Part shown: one piece after another, positions 10,219-22,167 of the stretch | How the letters are laid out: each line of letters begins with the position of its first letter | Position numbering within the stretch: position 1 is the first letter of the stretch | DNA from: Parasponia andersonii | Lineage: Eukaryota > Streptophyta > Magnoliopsida > Rosales > Cannabaceae | Length of the DNA: 64,000 bases | Direction of reading: 5' to 3' | Assembly: GCA_002914805.1 (NCBI GenBank) | Contig: JXTB01000134.1 | Coordinates: 125,299 to 189,298 of the forward strand | Notes under the pieces: model-generated | Databases searched by the model: none | Told to the model about the DNA's origin: nothing | The model's input: the letters and a program-made list of their open reading frames with translations, nothing else | Position numbers and translations under genes: made by a program

Positions 10219-13200
10219 CCATTTTTTTGGGGTACCAGATAGAAGTTGGAACTCTTTGTTGTGCATTAGATGAATCCAAATAATTTTGTCTTGTGGGTTC
10301 AAAGCTCAAAGACCCCATTTGAGCTTGTCTAAGTGTAAAGGCAAAACTGGTAAGCAGTCCAGACTTTCTCATTTCACGCTTTTAAGCTACGATATGCCTT
10401 CTAAAACCAGCTCAATGCCGGTGCACAATGCACACAGCACATTAGTGCATAAGGGCTTGATATGTCTTGCCCAAGCTCACTTTAGTCGTCCCACATTTTT
10501 CCCAATCTACTTCTAATCTCTTTCCAATCTTGATCTTAGTCTTTTTTCTTTTGGATATGTGGTGTAATGTATTTTTGGAGAATTTATAATCTACAGATGA
10601 AAAATTTCTCTTTACAGTCTGGCTAACGTGATGATGAAGCCTTAAATTGTCTACAAGACTCTTTGTGCTGCCAGAATACAGTTGCTGGCATCTCGGTGGC
10701 ATCAGCTGGTGCCAACCATGCGGTCCAAAGCGCATTCATGTTTTTACATAAAGGGTTTAACTAGCGTAATCCTTGTTTAGGCATGGTAGATGGCACTAAT
10801 AAAAGCAAGAACAACTGGAACAGTGCTAAAAGGAACTCTGATCAATTTTGAGTGTTCCAATTCATGTCCAACTAATGTTTTGATGTTCTATTGTTCAAAA
10901 TTTGAAATTATCTAACTTAGTTTTTTAACTTTTTAACTTAGCGTTTAAGTTTTATACGATCGTAATTCATTTATTAATTAGACATCGACTAGACACTAAA
11001 ATTGGGCACAAAACTTAAATTCAGGCTAAGAATCTTAGGGACATCTAAAAATTGACGTCACATTAGGGCTAGTGTTAATGCTTTTGTCTACAGTTAATTT
11101 TTAAGACTATGATCACTTGCGAACACGGTTTAATTTGAGATCCAGTTTTCCAGAATATGAGACTTAGATGGTCCCATTATACAAACATTCAATTATTTAT
11201 AGACAAAGGTCAACTTTACATAAATTTGATCTGAAATATATAAACCATTACAATATTAATTTTCTGTAATCCACTGATCTAGAATATAAATTCATTATAA
11301 TTAAAAAGAAAATTCATTTATTTCCGAAATATATGCATCAGTTATCAGAAAACAAAATTCCGTTACTTTAAATTTAATTTTATTGCTCTAAATGGATCAT
11401 TTTTATGTTGTATGTGATTTATCTTAAAATTATATTTTATTACCAATTAAACAAAAAAAAAAAAAAAGCTCAACCGAACGGGGGAAAAAAAGGGAAAAAA
11501 CTAATTTAAAACAAACAATGGTGGTCTACTCTTCTTTTTTCTTAAAGAATAAGATTTACTAATTTCGTTAAGATACAAATTTTACGTAATTTTTGGGTAT
11601 GCGACGATCTTAATCGATTTGTCAAAGCAACCAACGTGGCACGATATTATTGGCGTTTCTAAGGGGTGAAAAAACAGTGACCTATAAGTCAGTCTTGTTT
11701 CTTCCTCCTGATCGTACACGTGATGCATGCATTGGATCACCCCTTTATTATAAGAGTCCATGTTGGAGTAAATGCCTCTTTCTTTTTTTTTTTCTTTCTC
11801 GGCTAATAGGGTCCATGTCTTTAATTTATGAGATAATAGGACCAATCTCAATTGAAAGCGTTTCAAATCTAAATTCCTAAGTTTCTTCTATGTAAGCATT
11901 AACACTCCTCGAGCAATTCACAAGAAACAGAAATGAGGAGAAACTAGACCAAGAAAGAGGACTATAATAAGAAAGCATGGTATATGTGTACATATATCCA
12001 ATTTGCATTACTATTCAATAGTATTATATTAATATTTTATTGAATTCGCATCTCCTGAATTACTGTATTTTATTGTAAAAGAACATCGATTAATAGTTTG
12101 TCCTTCTGAAGATATATTTATCATCAGTGAGATTTTTATTCTCTGTCTTCTTTTTCCTTTTTTTTTTCATCCTCTAAATGTCTTATCATTTATGCAAACT
12201 ACTATATTATTATACTTTCTAATTTATTAAAATTGATATAGGTTAGTACGAAGTTTCATGCTACATAGCAAATACATTACGTGCCCTTAAAAAGCGCCAT
12301 GAGTGAAATCTGGTTTTGGGATGATCTACTACTGATCGAGATCTAAAATTCGCTTAGAAAAGCTTTTCAACCTTATGTTACAATATTGAAAGCGTCTTAT
12401 TGAAAGAAATCTCAATATAAAAACGAATTGCAGTATTTAGGGTACTAATAATTATTTAATGAGAAAAATAAGAACTCTGAAATCTTAAATTAGAATTTTT
12501 TTTTTGACGGAATCTTAAATTGGAATTTAGATCTTCGTCTCCAAGCTAATTAAGGATTTTGTGTCTTAGACTCGTCCTTATATCAAAGTGGTGGGTATAT
12601 ATATATATATATATATATGGCACCTTAATTTTGGCCAATGAAATTTAGCATGCATATTTTTTTTTGTAAAAAGTAAAAGAATATATATGGCACCTTAATT
12701 TGGCCAATGAAATTTAGCATGCATATTTTTTTTTTTATAAAAAGTAAAAGAAAAAAAGAGTATTAATGATGCACGTCTTTTCATGCATTTTATTATAGTC
12801 ATTAGATCACCATTAGATGTTGATCCAATGGCTAAAATAAAAATACATACCCATAGGTAAAGAACGGATAATGATGCGGCAAACTCATCAGGCCTAAATT
12901 CAATATTTTACGAGAAAATGACATAGATAGGACTAATATAATCCCTTTAGTCATTTTTAGGACTACCTTTTGAAATAAGTTTTTTATGACTAAAATTCGA
13001 GTCTCATAGAGAGTAAAATCCTTTAGATGTCTTTTCTTTCCCTCAAATCTAGCTGCCATATCTTCTACCTTATCCCAAACTCTGACTCCATTTGACTTTA
13101 TTTGAAAATCAAAAAACAAAGAGGAAAGTGGAAAGAAAAGAGAGTGAAGAGAGAAGAGAGAAGAGAACCCTAGAAATCCAAAATCTAGCTAAAATTCTTG

Positions 13201-13510
13201 ACAAATCTGACTGTAATTCCATTAAACTTCCCTCAAAATGTTGTAAATTAGAATCTAGACGTCTTAGCATCATAAAATCTATATTGCTAGTATTTTGGTT
13301 AAAATGGCAAAAACTCATTCGTCGGGAAGTCGCGGTAAGAGAAGACAGAGAGCTTCAAAATAGCCTGTGAATTTGTCTTCTTTGAAATCATCGTCACCAT
13401 CAAAATCCAAGTCTCTAGTGGGTTTGTCAAAAATTCTGATCGAAGAGCCTCATTCGAAAACAAGAGTGTGGAAACCGCATCTATTCAAGAAAAAGTTAGT
13501 ATTTTATAAT
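10219..13510. other. 3' region of the cyclin gene and intergenic DNA
   Basis: The cyclin 3' UTR must start here. A possible polyadenylation signal, AATAAA, lies at 10798-10803, but others nearer cannot be excluded. Beyond about 10.9 kb the sequence is AT-rich and I saw no gene; open frames up to 95 codons have no recognisable protein signature. Confidence 0.5.
12597..12750. repeat. (TA)n run and 70-bp tandem duplication
   Basis: A TA dinucleotide run (about 12597-12618) is followed by two copies of a block containing GGCACCTTAATTT and AAATTTAGCATGCATATTTT, about 70 bp apart (12611-12680 and 12681-12750). The second copy starts with a shorter TATATATGG, so the TA run may have primed the duplication. 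Confidence 0.85.
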
Positions 13511-15335
13511 AGGTTAATAGCATAAAAATACCCTTAAGTTAAAGTTTTTTTGCAAAAGCTAACCTCATCTTTGATATTTGTAAATTAATTATCTGATATT
13601 TATAATTTCTGCAAATATTTATCCTTTGTTTACTAATTAGGTCAAATACAAAGTAAAACGACCAAATAACCCCTTATACTTGATTAAAAAAAGACTATAA
13701 ACAGTAATATGTGTTTTTATATTGTTTTTTTAATTAACTTTTGCATTTTTCATTTAAAATAGAAACAAGAAAGTTAAAAACTGAAGGGGGAAAAAAAAAA
13801 AGAAAACAAGTAGAGTGGGATTGGGTTTCAAAACAAATTGGGGCTTCTGCAAGAAACAAGTCCTCGTCGCTATAGATTATTGGAGCAGCAGAACACTCAC
13901 AACACCCAATTGACCGCCCATGTGCCCAGCACCACAACTGAGCCATCAAGCCTTCATATTACGATTCAACCTTCAATATGGGTACGATGGAGAATTTGGT
14001 TTAAGTTTGATCAAGGAGAGGAAGCTATGGCCATGGACGATGAAGTTGGGGATTTTAAATTGATTTTGTCGATATGCCAAGATTTTTTCATATAAAAATT
14101 TTAAGGCTTGTTTGGATTCACTTTCAGTTTTTTTGTTTAAACAAATTGAAAATAGAAATAAAACTTTTGCTTTAGTTTTCAGTTTTTATAAACAAAACAC
14201 ATTGTTTCTAAAATTTTATTTCACTTCTTATTTCTAAAAATAATAAAGTGTAAATAAGGAGAAAAAAAGTCATATAGACTTATATTTGTGCATATATATA
14301 CATATATATGTATGTACACACTTATGTACAAATATTTTTAAGTTCTTTTGTTTTTGAAATTTGTTTTAAAAAATAAAGGTATTAGAAATGTTTTGTTACC
14401 AATTTTTTGGAAATTTTTTATAACAATTTAAAAAAAAAAAAAACAAAAACAAAAACAAGGTTGCCAAACAAACTTCTTAAAAAAATTTCCATTTGTCTGT
14501 TTAAGAAAATAAAAAACAGAAAATAAAAGTAAAAGTGAATCCAAGCAAGTCCTTAGTCATTTACTAGCTTTGTTTTGGTTTTGGATTTGAATTAGTTATT
14601 ATGAGTATTTGAGAATTTGATTATGATTTTTATCGTCTCTTTCCTCACGTCTCTCTAGGACCATCCTCTTCATAGAGTTCCAACAAGCAACAACAAAAAC
14701 TTCATTTGCGACTTAGACAATCATTTATGGGTTTTGTTATACGGATCAATTTGAACAACTTTAATGATGAAGAAGCTAGTATCATCTTCTTGGAGCAACG
14801 TTAAAACATGCCCATCTTTGAGTTATTGTTTTGTATTATTAATTAATTTCTTTTAGGTTTCTAAGGAAGTATGAGAAGCTTTTAAAGAATGAAAGGGTCT
14901 GGGAAGATGGGTTGTAGAGTTGGGCACAAACCGACTTGAGATTTTGTTTTGGATTTGGGGGCTCTGAGTGTGCACAATTTTGGGTTTATGAATGTGAGGG
15001 GTTGTTGAAAACTAAGGCACTCATAGATGGTGATGTACTTATTGTTCTCACTTTGTATGCCTTCTTCTTCTTCGTTGAACTCGAACCTTATAAATTTTTT
15101 TGATTATTGCATTTTTTTTTTCAATTTAATTGAAAACTTAAGAAAAGAAATAGTTAAAAAATGAACTTAAAAGATATATAAATCAGTTCAATAAGGGTAA
15201 AATGTTCATTTTATCAAATGAGGGTATACATTTACAACACTTTTTAATCTCGCAGTATTTATTTACAAAAATCAAAGATACAGTTAGTTTTTGTAGAAAA
15301 ACCTAACTTTAATGTATTTTTGTGTCATTAACCCA
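13511..15335. mobile_element. Non-autonomous Mutator-like element (MULE) with long terminal inverted repeats
   Basis: The two ends are inverted copies of about 90 bp. The left end starts GGTTAATAGCATAAAAATAC and continues through CATCTTTGATATTTGTAAAT; the right end (15240-15335) is its reverse complement with substitutions. TTTATAAT flanks both ends (13503-13510 and 15336-15343), and a ninth base differs. Length is 1825 bp. The inside has no transposase. It has a GC-richer portion at about 13820-14080 that could be captured host DNA, and it carries a nested MITE. Long inverted repeats, an 8-9 bp target duplication and ends beginning GG(G)TTAAT fit Mutator-like elements. Confidence 0.8.
14104..14552. 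mobile_element. MITE (Tourist/PIF-Harbinger-like) nested in the MULE
   Basis: The ends are inverted repeats: AGGCTTGTTTGGATTCACTT on the left and, reversed, GGACTTGCTTGGATTCACTT on the right. TTA occurs on both sides (14101-14103 and 14553-14555). At 449 bp and AT-rich with no coding, it fits a Tourist-like MITE. The 3-bp target is weak evidence in AT-rich DNA, so a hAT-type origin cannot be excluded. Confidence 0.7.
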
Positions 15336-15599
15336 TTTATAATTTTTTTTTTTGTGGGGAGGGGGAAATGCTCCTTTTTGTATGGTGGCATTGAGTACGG
15401 TGAAAAGCTTTGATTTGTCTTTTTTTGTTTCTTTGTATTTTTATATGTACATGTTTTGAGTAGAATCTAATTTGTTTATGTGTTTATGCTGATTTTGTAT
15501 TCATTGTTTTGGTCGATTTTTTTACTATCCATTATTTTACTAACCTTCTTTTTGCATGGTGAACTTGAGTATGCTGAAAAGATTTCGTTATATTTTTAT

Positions 15600-18500
15600 A
15601 TTCTTCGTATGAATTCAACAATATATTGACTCAAGCCAAGGCACTTTTGACCTTGGTTAAGAAGATAAAACATGATTTTCTTGACCAATGTTAAGAAAAT
15701 CATGACCTCGAATTGACCTCAAGCCAATAGCGTATTTGCTAAGAGTCAAAAATTTCTTGACATGTAGTCAACACTATCTTGACATCAAGTGAAGAACTCT
15801 ATAACTTGATATTATGTATGAGAGTTGGATTTTTAGTGTCAATTTGTTTTGGTAAATTAGTAGGGGTGTTTATGTAATCTTTTGTGTACTTTGGCCACTG
15901 TTTCTTCATTGAAAACCTATTTGTATTTTAATTTATATATTCTTTATCGGTTGTGGTTTATTTCTGTGTGTTGATTGAAGTTAGTAACCTCCGATCAAGA
16001 TGTTCTTGGCCAAGGATGAAGATCTTCTTGAACTCAGATGAATAACCTATTATCGTTAAGTGAGTCAATATATTATGGATAAGGAGTCAAAAAATTTTGA
16101 CTTGGGGTCAATACGATACTGTATTGTCAAGATTTCCTTGACCTAGGATCAGTAACTACTTGACCTTAAGCTAAAAATGTTATAATTTATATTATAATTT
16201 TATTTTTTTTCCTTGTCTCCAGGGAAGGTGAACTTCCATAGAACCGTTCATGAGACGATCGCTAATATAAAGGACAAGTTAACTGATGAGCAGAAAAAAT
16301 TGTTTGCTGAAACCTGTGTTGGTCATTTTTTAGGCCCAGTTGATAGCAATGTCTAAATAGATTGTACACAACATAGTAATGTAGCAAGTCTACTATGAAA
16401 ACTCATCCAATGATGATGACTACACTAAAATAAACGTGTATGGAATCTTAGTACCATTTATAAAGTTATGTCTGGCGATAATATCAGGTTTGAAGATTCA
16501 TGGATAGACGAATATGAATCCATTGAAGCTTAGGGATATGATACAGGAGACGTACTTTAACTCGACGAAGATGGTGAAGCGAGAGACCCTAGAAGTTGTA
16601 TTAATCAGCATGCAACCTGACAATGATGAAAATGTTGTGAAGCTTGCGCTTCTTTATTTTTTTACTCAGGCTCTCATGTACAATGCGAAAAATACTATTA
16701 TGCCTAATATGTGCTTTTGATAGGTGAACGACTTGAATATCTTCAATGCTTTCCTGTGAGGGTCTTATCTGTGGAATGAGACAATACCCACTGTGAAAAA
16801 GAGAGTAATCAATCCAAATGTGACTGTAGAAAAAAATGGAAAGGAAGCCCGTATGAGCATTTTCTTGAGTTTAGTATGAAACTTGCTATATGGGATGTCG
16901 CCGACAAATTCCCCTGGATGTTGTCTTGGAGTGCACTAAAGAAAAAGATAATCTCCTCATATGAAGTAGAGATTATAGTATTTCTAAACCCTAATGTAAA
17001 TTTACTTAAGTTTCAATCAATATTTATGCTATTATTTCTTCATTTTGTTAATAGTTTAAGGTTAATAATATTTAACTTATGTCAAGATCTTCTTGACTAG
17101 TTGACTTACCTTAAATTAAGAACTAAGTCAAGAAATTCATGACATGTGATTAGAAAGTTCTTAACCCCAAGTCAATAACTTCTTAATCCTATGTCAAGAA
17201 ATTCTTGACCCTAAGTCAAGAACTTAATAATCTGAAGTTAAGAACAATGTAACCATATGTGAAAAATAATTTAAATTTTAGTGTTCAATCAATATTTACA
17301 TGCTTATTTCTTAATATTGTTAATAACTTAAGATCAAAAAAATTTTAACTTGTGTCAAGATCTTCTAGACCACGATCAATATCCTCTTAGCCAAAGTCAA
17401 GAACTTGTTAACCCTACCCTAAGTCAAGAATTAATTCAAGAAATTCATGAGTAAGGGGCCAGGAAGTACTTAACCATATGGTAGGAACTTCTCAACTCTA
17501 AGTGAAGAACTTTCTAATCCGAAGTCAAGAACATCCTAACCATAGGTGAAAAATTGTTTAAATTTTAGTGTTAATACTGATTTGGTTATTGGGATTTATA
17601 TTAAATAGTAATTTCAGACATTATCTCAACTAAGTTTGAATTAAATGTACTCCACACAAGAGGTCTTATGGATGAGAAAATTTTTTTTAAAAAGAGTAAG
17701 AGGGAGTTTGTTGAAGAAGAAATAGAGAGATTTTATAAAGATGAAGATGATATTACTGAGGTTATTCAACTTCCTAAGAAATGCCAAAAGCTGAACTTGG
17801 GTGGTGTTGCTACTGAACTTGCATTCTGTGAAGCTATGCTAAAGGAGTTACAACATATTAGAAAATAGCTCGCACATATTCGAGCTGATGGTTGTGATAC
17901 GACCCATAAGTTATGCTTCTCTATGGATATAGTATGCCCCACTACTGAATGAAAAGAGAATAGTAATATGTATGAGTTTCGAGCTCCAATGCCGAGTAAT
18001 AGACAGAACTAGGACTAAGAGAAACAGACTACAACGAACCTGAGATAATAATGGCACAAATAAGGTAATAATATTTTTAATATATGGTCAATAAGTCTTT
18101 CAGCATGTCATGGCCAGTGGTCAAGAACTTCCTAACCATAGGCCAAAAATAATTTGACTTTAAGCAAAGTTTCTGAAAAAATTTTGCCATTAATTGATTC
18201 TGCAAATAATTTAATAAAACTTCTATCTAATCTTATTTTTTTTGTTTTCAACAAAGAGAGAAAATCCAACAAGAAAAGGATGATAAAGTGAAGAAACACA
18301 GTGATGAGAAAAATATTGAGGAAGAAAATGAAACTAATAAATAAGTTGCTATTTTTAGCATTTACTAGTTATGGTCAAGAATTTTTTAATTATATATCGT
18401 AAGTATAGTTGAGACTTTAGTCACTGTAGATCAAAAATATTTTGACTATAATTAAAGCTTCTCCAAATAATTTGTTTATAGAGCTTCGGTCTAATCATTA

Positions 18501-20340
18501 TTTTTTTTGTTTGAAGTAGGGAGATGAGAGAGACAACAAGAGTAGGTTGAGGCAGGAAAGAAATGGCCAGGCCGATGAGGCAGAAGGAGAAGAGATTTAG
18601 TTAAAGTTGAGAAAAATATTGAGAAAAAAAGTGATAATGGTGAGGATGATTAAGATAATGCTAAAGAGAAAGACAGAGAAGTAGAAAAAGATAGTAAGGA
18701 TAATGACAGTGATAAAGATAGAGAGCACAATGGAAAAGAAAAATGAGAATTGGAAGGAGAGAGAGGCAGTTAATAATGAAGAGAAAGATATGGAGAAAAA
18801 GGCAAAAAATGAGATTGAGGGAGGAAAAAATATATCAATAGAGGATGTGGTTGCTATAGATGTAGATCCCAAAGATGGAGATGTTGAGGATACAATAGAG
18901 AAGGATATTTGAATAACAGTCTATCTTCATGATAATCATGAGGTATTGTTTAATGTTTTTTCTTCCAACTTTGATAATATATTGAACTTGAGTCAGTAAA
19001 TTGAGTCGAGAAATATTAAACTAGAGTGAATGAGATATTAACCTTGAGTCAAAAGTATTTTGACCTTGACTCTAGAATGTCTTGACCTTGAATCAAGAAT
19101 GTCCTTACCTGAGCCAAGAATGTCTTGACCTTGCATTAAGAATATTATTGGCCTTTAATGAAGTACATATTAACATTTACATGTCATAATCACTATAGAC
19201 AATTTAAGAGAAGGATCTTAACAATAATGATTTTGAGACCCAAAAGCAGCAGAGGGACAAAAAAAAGATAAAAATGAGAAACTAATTGTGATTGATCAAC
19301 CAAAACATTTTGTTAAGCTAGCTAAAAAGTTTATGCCTTCTAAGATAGAGAAAAAAAGGATGGATGAGGATAAAACAATAACAAAAAAAGATACAAAGAC
19401 TATATAAAAGAAGAAGCAGAAGAAATAGTGCTAAAATCAAAGGGAAGAAAAACATAAAGAAATAGTGTTTATATTTTATTAACACTTTATGAGTTTTGAA
19501 GTAACAATCTAATAGAGTTACCTTGCGTTAGAGTGTTTTTGACTATGGTTAAATTATTTTGTACTTCCGTTCAAGTTATTCTTAACTTTATGCCAAATTT
19601 AAGAATATATTACATATAATATTATGATCAAATTTTATATTAAATTACATTTAAAATATTGTTAACTTCAAATCAAACACTTGTTTACTTTAAGTCAATT
19701 ATCTTTTGACCTCGGGTCAAGAATATCATAATCCAAAGTCAATAACTTCTTGACTATAAATTCATAATTTTTTGACCTCAAGTCAAGAGCTTCTTAACTC
19801 GAAGTCAAAAAAAATTTGACTCAAGTCAATAACTTCTTGATCCTGAATTAAGAACTAAGTCAAGAAATTCATTGCTTATGCTTTGGAAGTTCTTGACTCT
19901 ATGTTAGGAACTTTTTGACCTAAGTCAAGAACTTTCTAATCCAAAGTCAAGGACATCCTAACCATAGGTGAAAAATAATTTTAATTTTTGTGTTATCACT
20001 AATCTAGTTGTTGGGATTTATTTCAAATTGTAATTTAAGAAATTATCGCAATTAAGTCTTAATTAAATGAACTCCACATGAAGAGGTCTTATTGGTGAGA
20101 AAGACAATTTTTATATCTACAAAATAACTCAAAAACTATATCCTAAGATAGAATAATGTATTCTATAATATATAAGTTGATACATTTAATGAATGACGGA
20201 GAAATAACTTCAAAATGATGAGGCACTAGTCAAAATTTTTTGAACATAGGTTAAGATTAAATTGACCTCAAAAGTCAATTACGTATTGATCAAAGGTCAA
20301 GAGGATATTGACCTAAGGTCAATTTTATCTTGACTATATA
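15600..20340. repeat. Dispersed degenerate minisatellite with TCAAGAA / TTCTTGACC core
   Basis: Many partly palindromic words built on AGTCAAGAACTTCTTGACC and its variants recur over 4.7 kb, densest at about 15640-15810, 16080-16160, 17085-17260, 17360-17540, 18990-19150, 19670-19960 and 20230-20340. Spacing between copies is often near 20-25 bp but irregular. They lie between remnants of a transposon gene, apparently in its introns and flanks. Each unit carries a TTGAC core (also the W-box core), but mass repetition suggests a satellite rather than regulation. Confidence 0.75.
16225..19430 (+). pseudogene. Decayed DUF1985-type transposon gene (KAONASHI/Ulp1-like MULE family, inferred)
   Basis: Coding remnants lie in several pieces. 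16225-16356 reads a helix-rich segment containing KLTDEQKKLFAETC and GHFLG. 16514-16920 has KMVKRETLEV, VVKLALLYF and then, beyond two stops, VNDLNIFNAF and GSYLWNETIPTVKK; these are signatures of the DUF1985 domain found in plant Ulp1-associated transposon proteins. 17668-17868 is an acidic/basic piece with QLPKKCQKLNLGG. 18245-18915 and about 19250-19430 are very rich in Lys, Glu and Asp. An acceptor AG at 16221-16222 suggests an intron. Stops and shifts separate the pieces; no Ulp1 peptidase and no transposase were recognised. The DUF1985 call is fairly firm; the element class is inferred from family knowledge. Confidence 0.6.
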
Positions 20341-20643
20341 TCAATCAATGAGATTTACAAGACATTAAAAAGATTATGAATAAGCCAAAACATAGAACTT
20401 TTAGTATATTATTACCTAGATTAGTATTATGGTTCTCATTCACTAAATCATTCTTAAACAAAACTTATTTACTTACTTTCAAAATTTGAAAAACTCCTCA
20501 CCTATCAATGCCAACTTCTTTCTAGTTGAGTATTTTTAATTATATAGTAAAATGGATATTAAGAAAGAGAAAAAACGAGAGAAAGAGAAAACATCAACAA
20601 GAATAAGAGAGAGAGATAGGGAAATCATTAACAAGAACAAGAG

Positions 20644-20674
<31 letters not shown>

Positions 20675-21166
20675 GATAGAAAGAGAGAGAATAAGAATAA
20701 GCTTGCACTTTTAAGTTCCTTATGAGATAGAAAGATTAATCATATTTTTTATCTTCTTCATGAGATATAAACCAAATTTTGATTTTGAAGAGAGAACTAC
20801 GAAGAAAAAGTAAAAAAAAGGTAGAGAAGAGCGAAAATAGAAGAAAAATAAGGGAAAAAGAGAAAATAAAATGACAATCATTTAATACTCCCATCTTCCA
20901 CCTCCTCACTTTTGACCAAGGGCAATTTTGGAAGTTAATTTTTTTTTTTTTGTGTCTCTCTACTTACTCCTAATTTTTTATCCTAAAAAAATATTTATAT
21001 TAACATAGTCCTAAAAAATGAAAACGGAGCCCAAGTAATCCTATTCACGTCCTTTTCTCATATTTCACTAGAAGAGAACCCACATCGATGCCATATAATC
21101 TACAAAACCGTAAACACCATTGTCCTTAATTCTGACCAATTTCTAATATTGGATTGGAGACAAGCA
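20341..21166. other. Gene-free AT-rich stretch with (GA)n run
   Basis: Nothing coding was recognised. A GA-rich simple repeat (AGAGAGAAAGAGAGAG and variants) fills about 20580-20700. Confidence 0.6.
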
Positions 21167-21331
21167 CTAGTTTCTAGAAATCCAATGTGTTAACACCTTA
21201 TTCGAAGACAAAAACTAGAAGTTTCTAGAATCCTCACATAGCAATATTGGATTGAAGATGAGCAAGGAAGAGCCACATTGTCCAATTGAGCTTTGCCATG
21301 TGTCAAACTTAATTGAGAAATCTTATAAAAA
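21167..21331 (+). promoter_or_regulatory. Heat-shock-type promoter remnant, cut off by an LTR element
   Basis: GAAGTTTCTAGAA at 21218-21230 is a perfect three-block heat-shock element (nGAAnnTTCnnGAAn). A second TTCTAGAA is at 21172-21179. CCAAT/ATTGG motifs surround them and a TATA-like TTATAAAAAC lies at 21323-21332. The retrotransposon begins about 55 bp downstream at 21386, where a transcript start or leader would be. No coding sequence that it could drive is visible beyond the element (27649 onwards). Confidence 0.4.
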
Positions 21332-21385
21332 CCTTTGCCAATGTATATATGTATTCCTTAATCACGAAGGTGGACAATTACTTGG

Positions 21386-22105
21386 TGTTGTGCAGTCTAA
21401 AATCCTATATAAGGTCGCATGAGTAAGATTAAGTACGACCTCATCCGAAAGGGTTGCGTGTAACCTTCACCGCATAAGTTGCATGCGACCTCGACCACAT
21501 AAGTTGCATGCGACCTCCACCGCATAAGTTACAAGCGACCTCATCCAAAAGGGTTGCACGCGACCTCTACCGCATGAGTTACGTGCGATCTCCTCCGAAT
21601 AGGTTATGTGCGACCTGAAAGAAAAGGAGACTAGTCTCTGCTTCGTCAAACGGGTAACTTATAACGAAGGGAAAACAAAAGTTTCTCTTTCAAGTTCAAC
21701 CAGTTACCCAATTTAAGTGATTAACCCGTTATATTGTTACTCAAATTGTATTACCCGATTGTATAGTTACCCATTCTCACAATTAGGAACATTGAGTTAC
21801 CCTCATCTATATAAAGGGAGCTTAATGTTTCGGTGAAGGGATATAAAGGGATTTTTTCCGAATCTAGAGAAGCTAAGGAATTCTTAAGACTGTTTTCTTC
21901 TTCTTTTCGCACAACACATTGTAATTTTGAGTTCTTGTAATTCTTCAGAAAATAGTGAAAAATAATGGACGTAAGCTCATCTTTTTTGGGGCTAAACCAC
22001 TATAAAATCTTTGCCTCTTTATTTGCTTTGATTAATAACCCTATTCACACAAGCCACATCTCATAATTTTTTATAAATTTATTGTTGACAAAACCTCCAT
22101 CAACA
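21386..22105 (+). repeat. 5' LTR of the middle Tat element
   Basis: 720 bp, TGTTGTGCAG to ATCAACA. It contains a short internal minisatellite (21430-21620) with units of about 27 bp built on GCGACCTC and CCGCATAAGTT, and a TATA box TATATAAAG at 21808-21816. The 3' LTR copy has fewer minisatellite units. Confidence 0.9.
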
Positions 22106-22125
22106 ATTGGCGCTAGAAGGAGGGC
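22106..22125 (+). other. Primer-binding site region of the middle Tat element
   Basis: The sequence directly after the 5' LTR, ATTGGCGCTAGAAGGAGGGC, contains TTGGCGC, as in plant Ty3/gypsy elements primed by a host tRNA. I did not identify the tRNA. Confidence 0.6.
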
Positions 22126-22167
22126 TGTTCTGGCCAAAATAGTTTGTCCAATTTCACCTTTTTAATA

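Noticed and set aside
18597..18872. Hydrophobic, Phe/Ile/Ser-rich minus-strand frame that looks like a membrane protein
   Set aside because: It is the complement of a Lys/Glu/Asp-rich coding remnant; composition alone makes it look like a membrane segment.
16225..19430. Possible intact Ulp1 protease gene
   Set aside because: DUF1985-like pieces are visible but no catalytic His-Asp-Cys peptidase region could be recognised.
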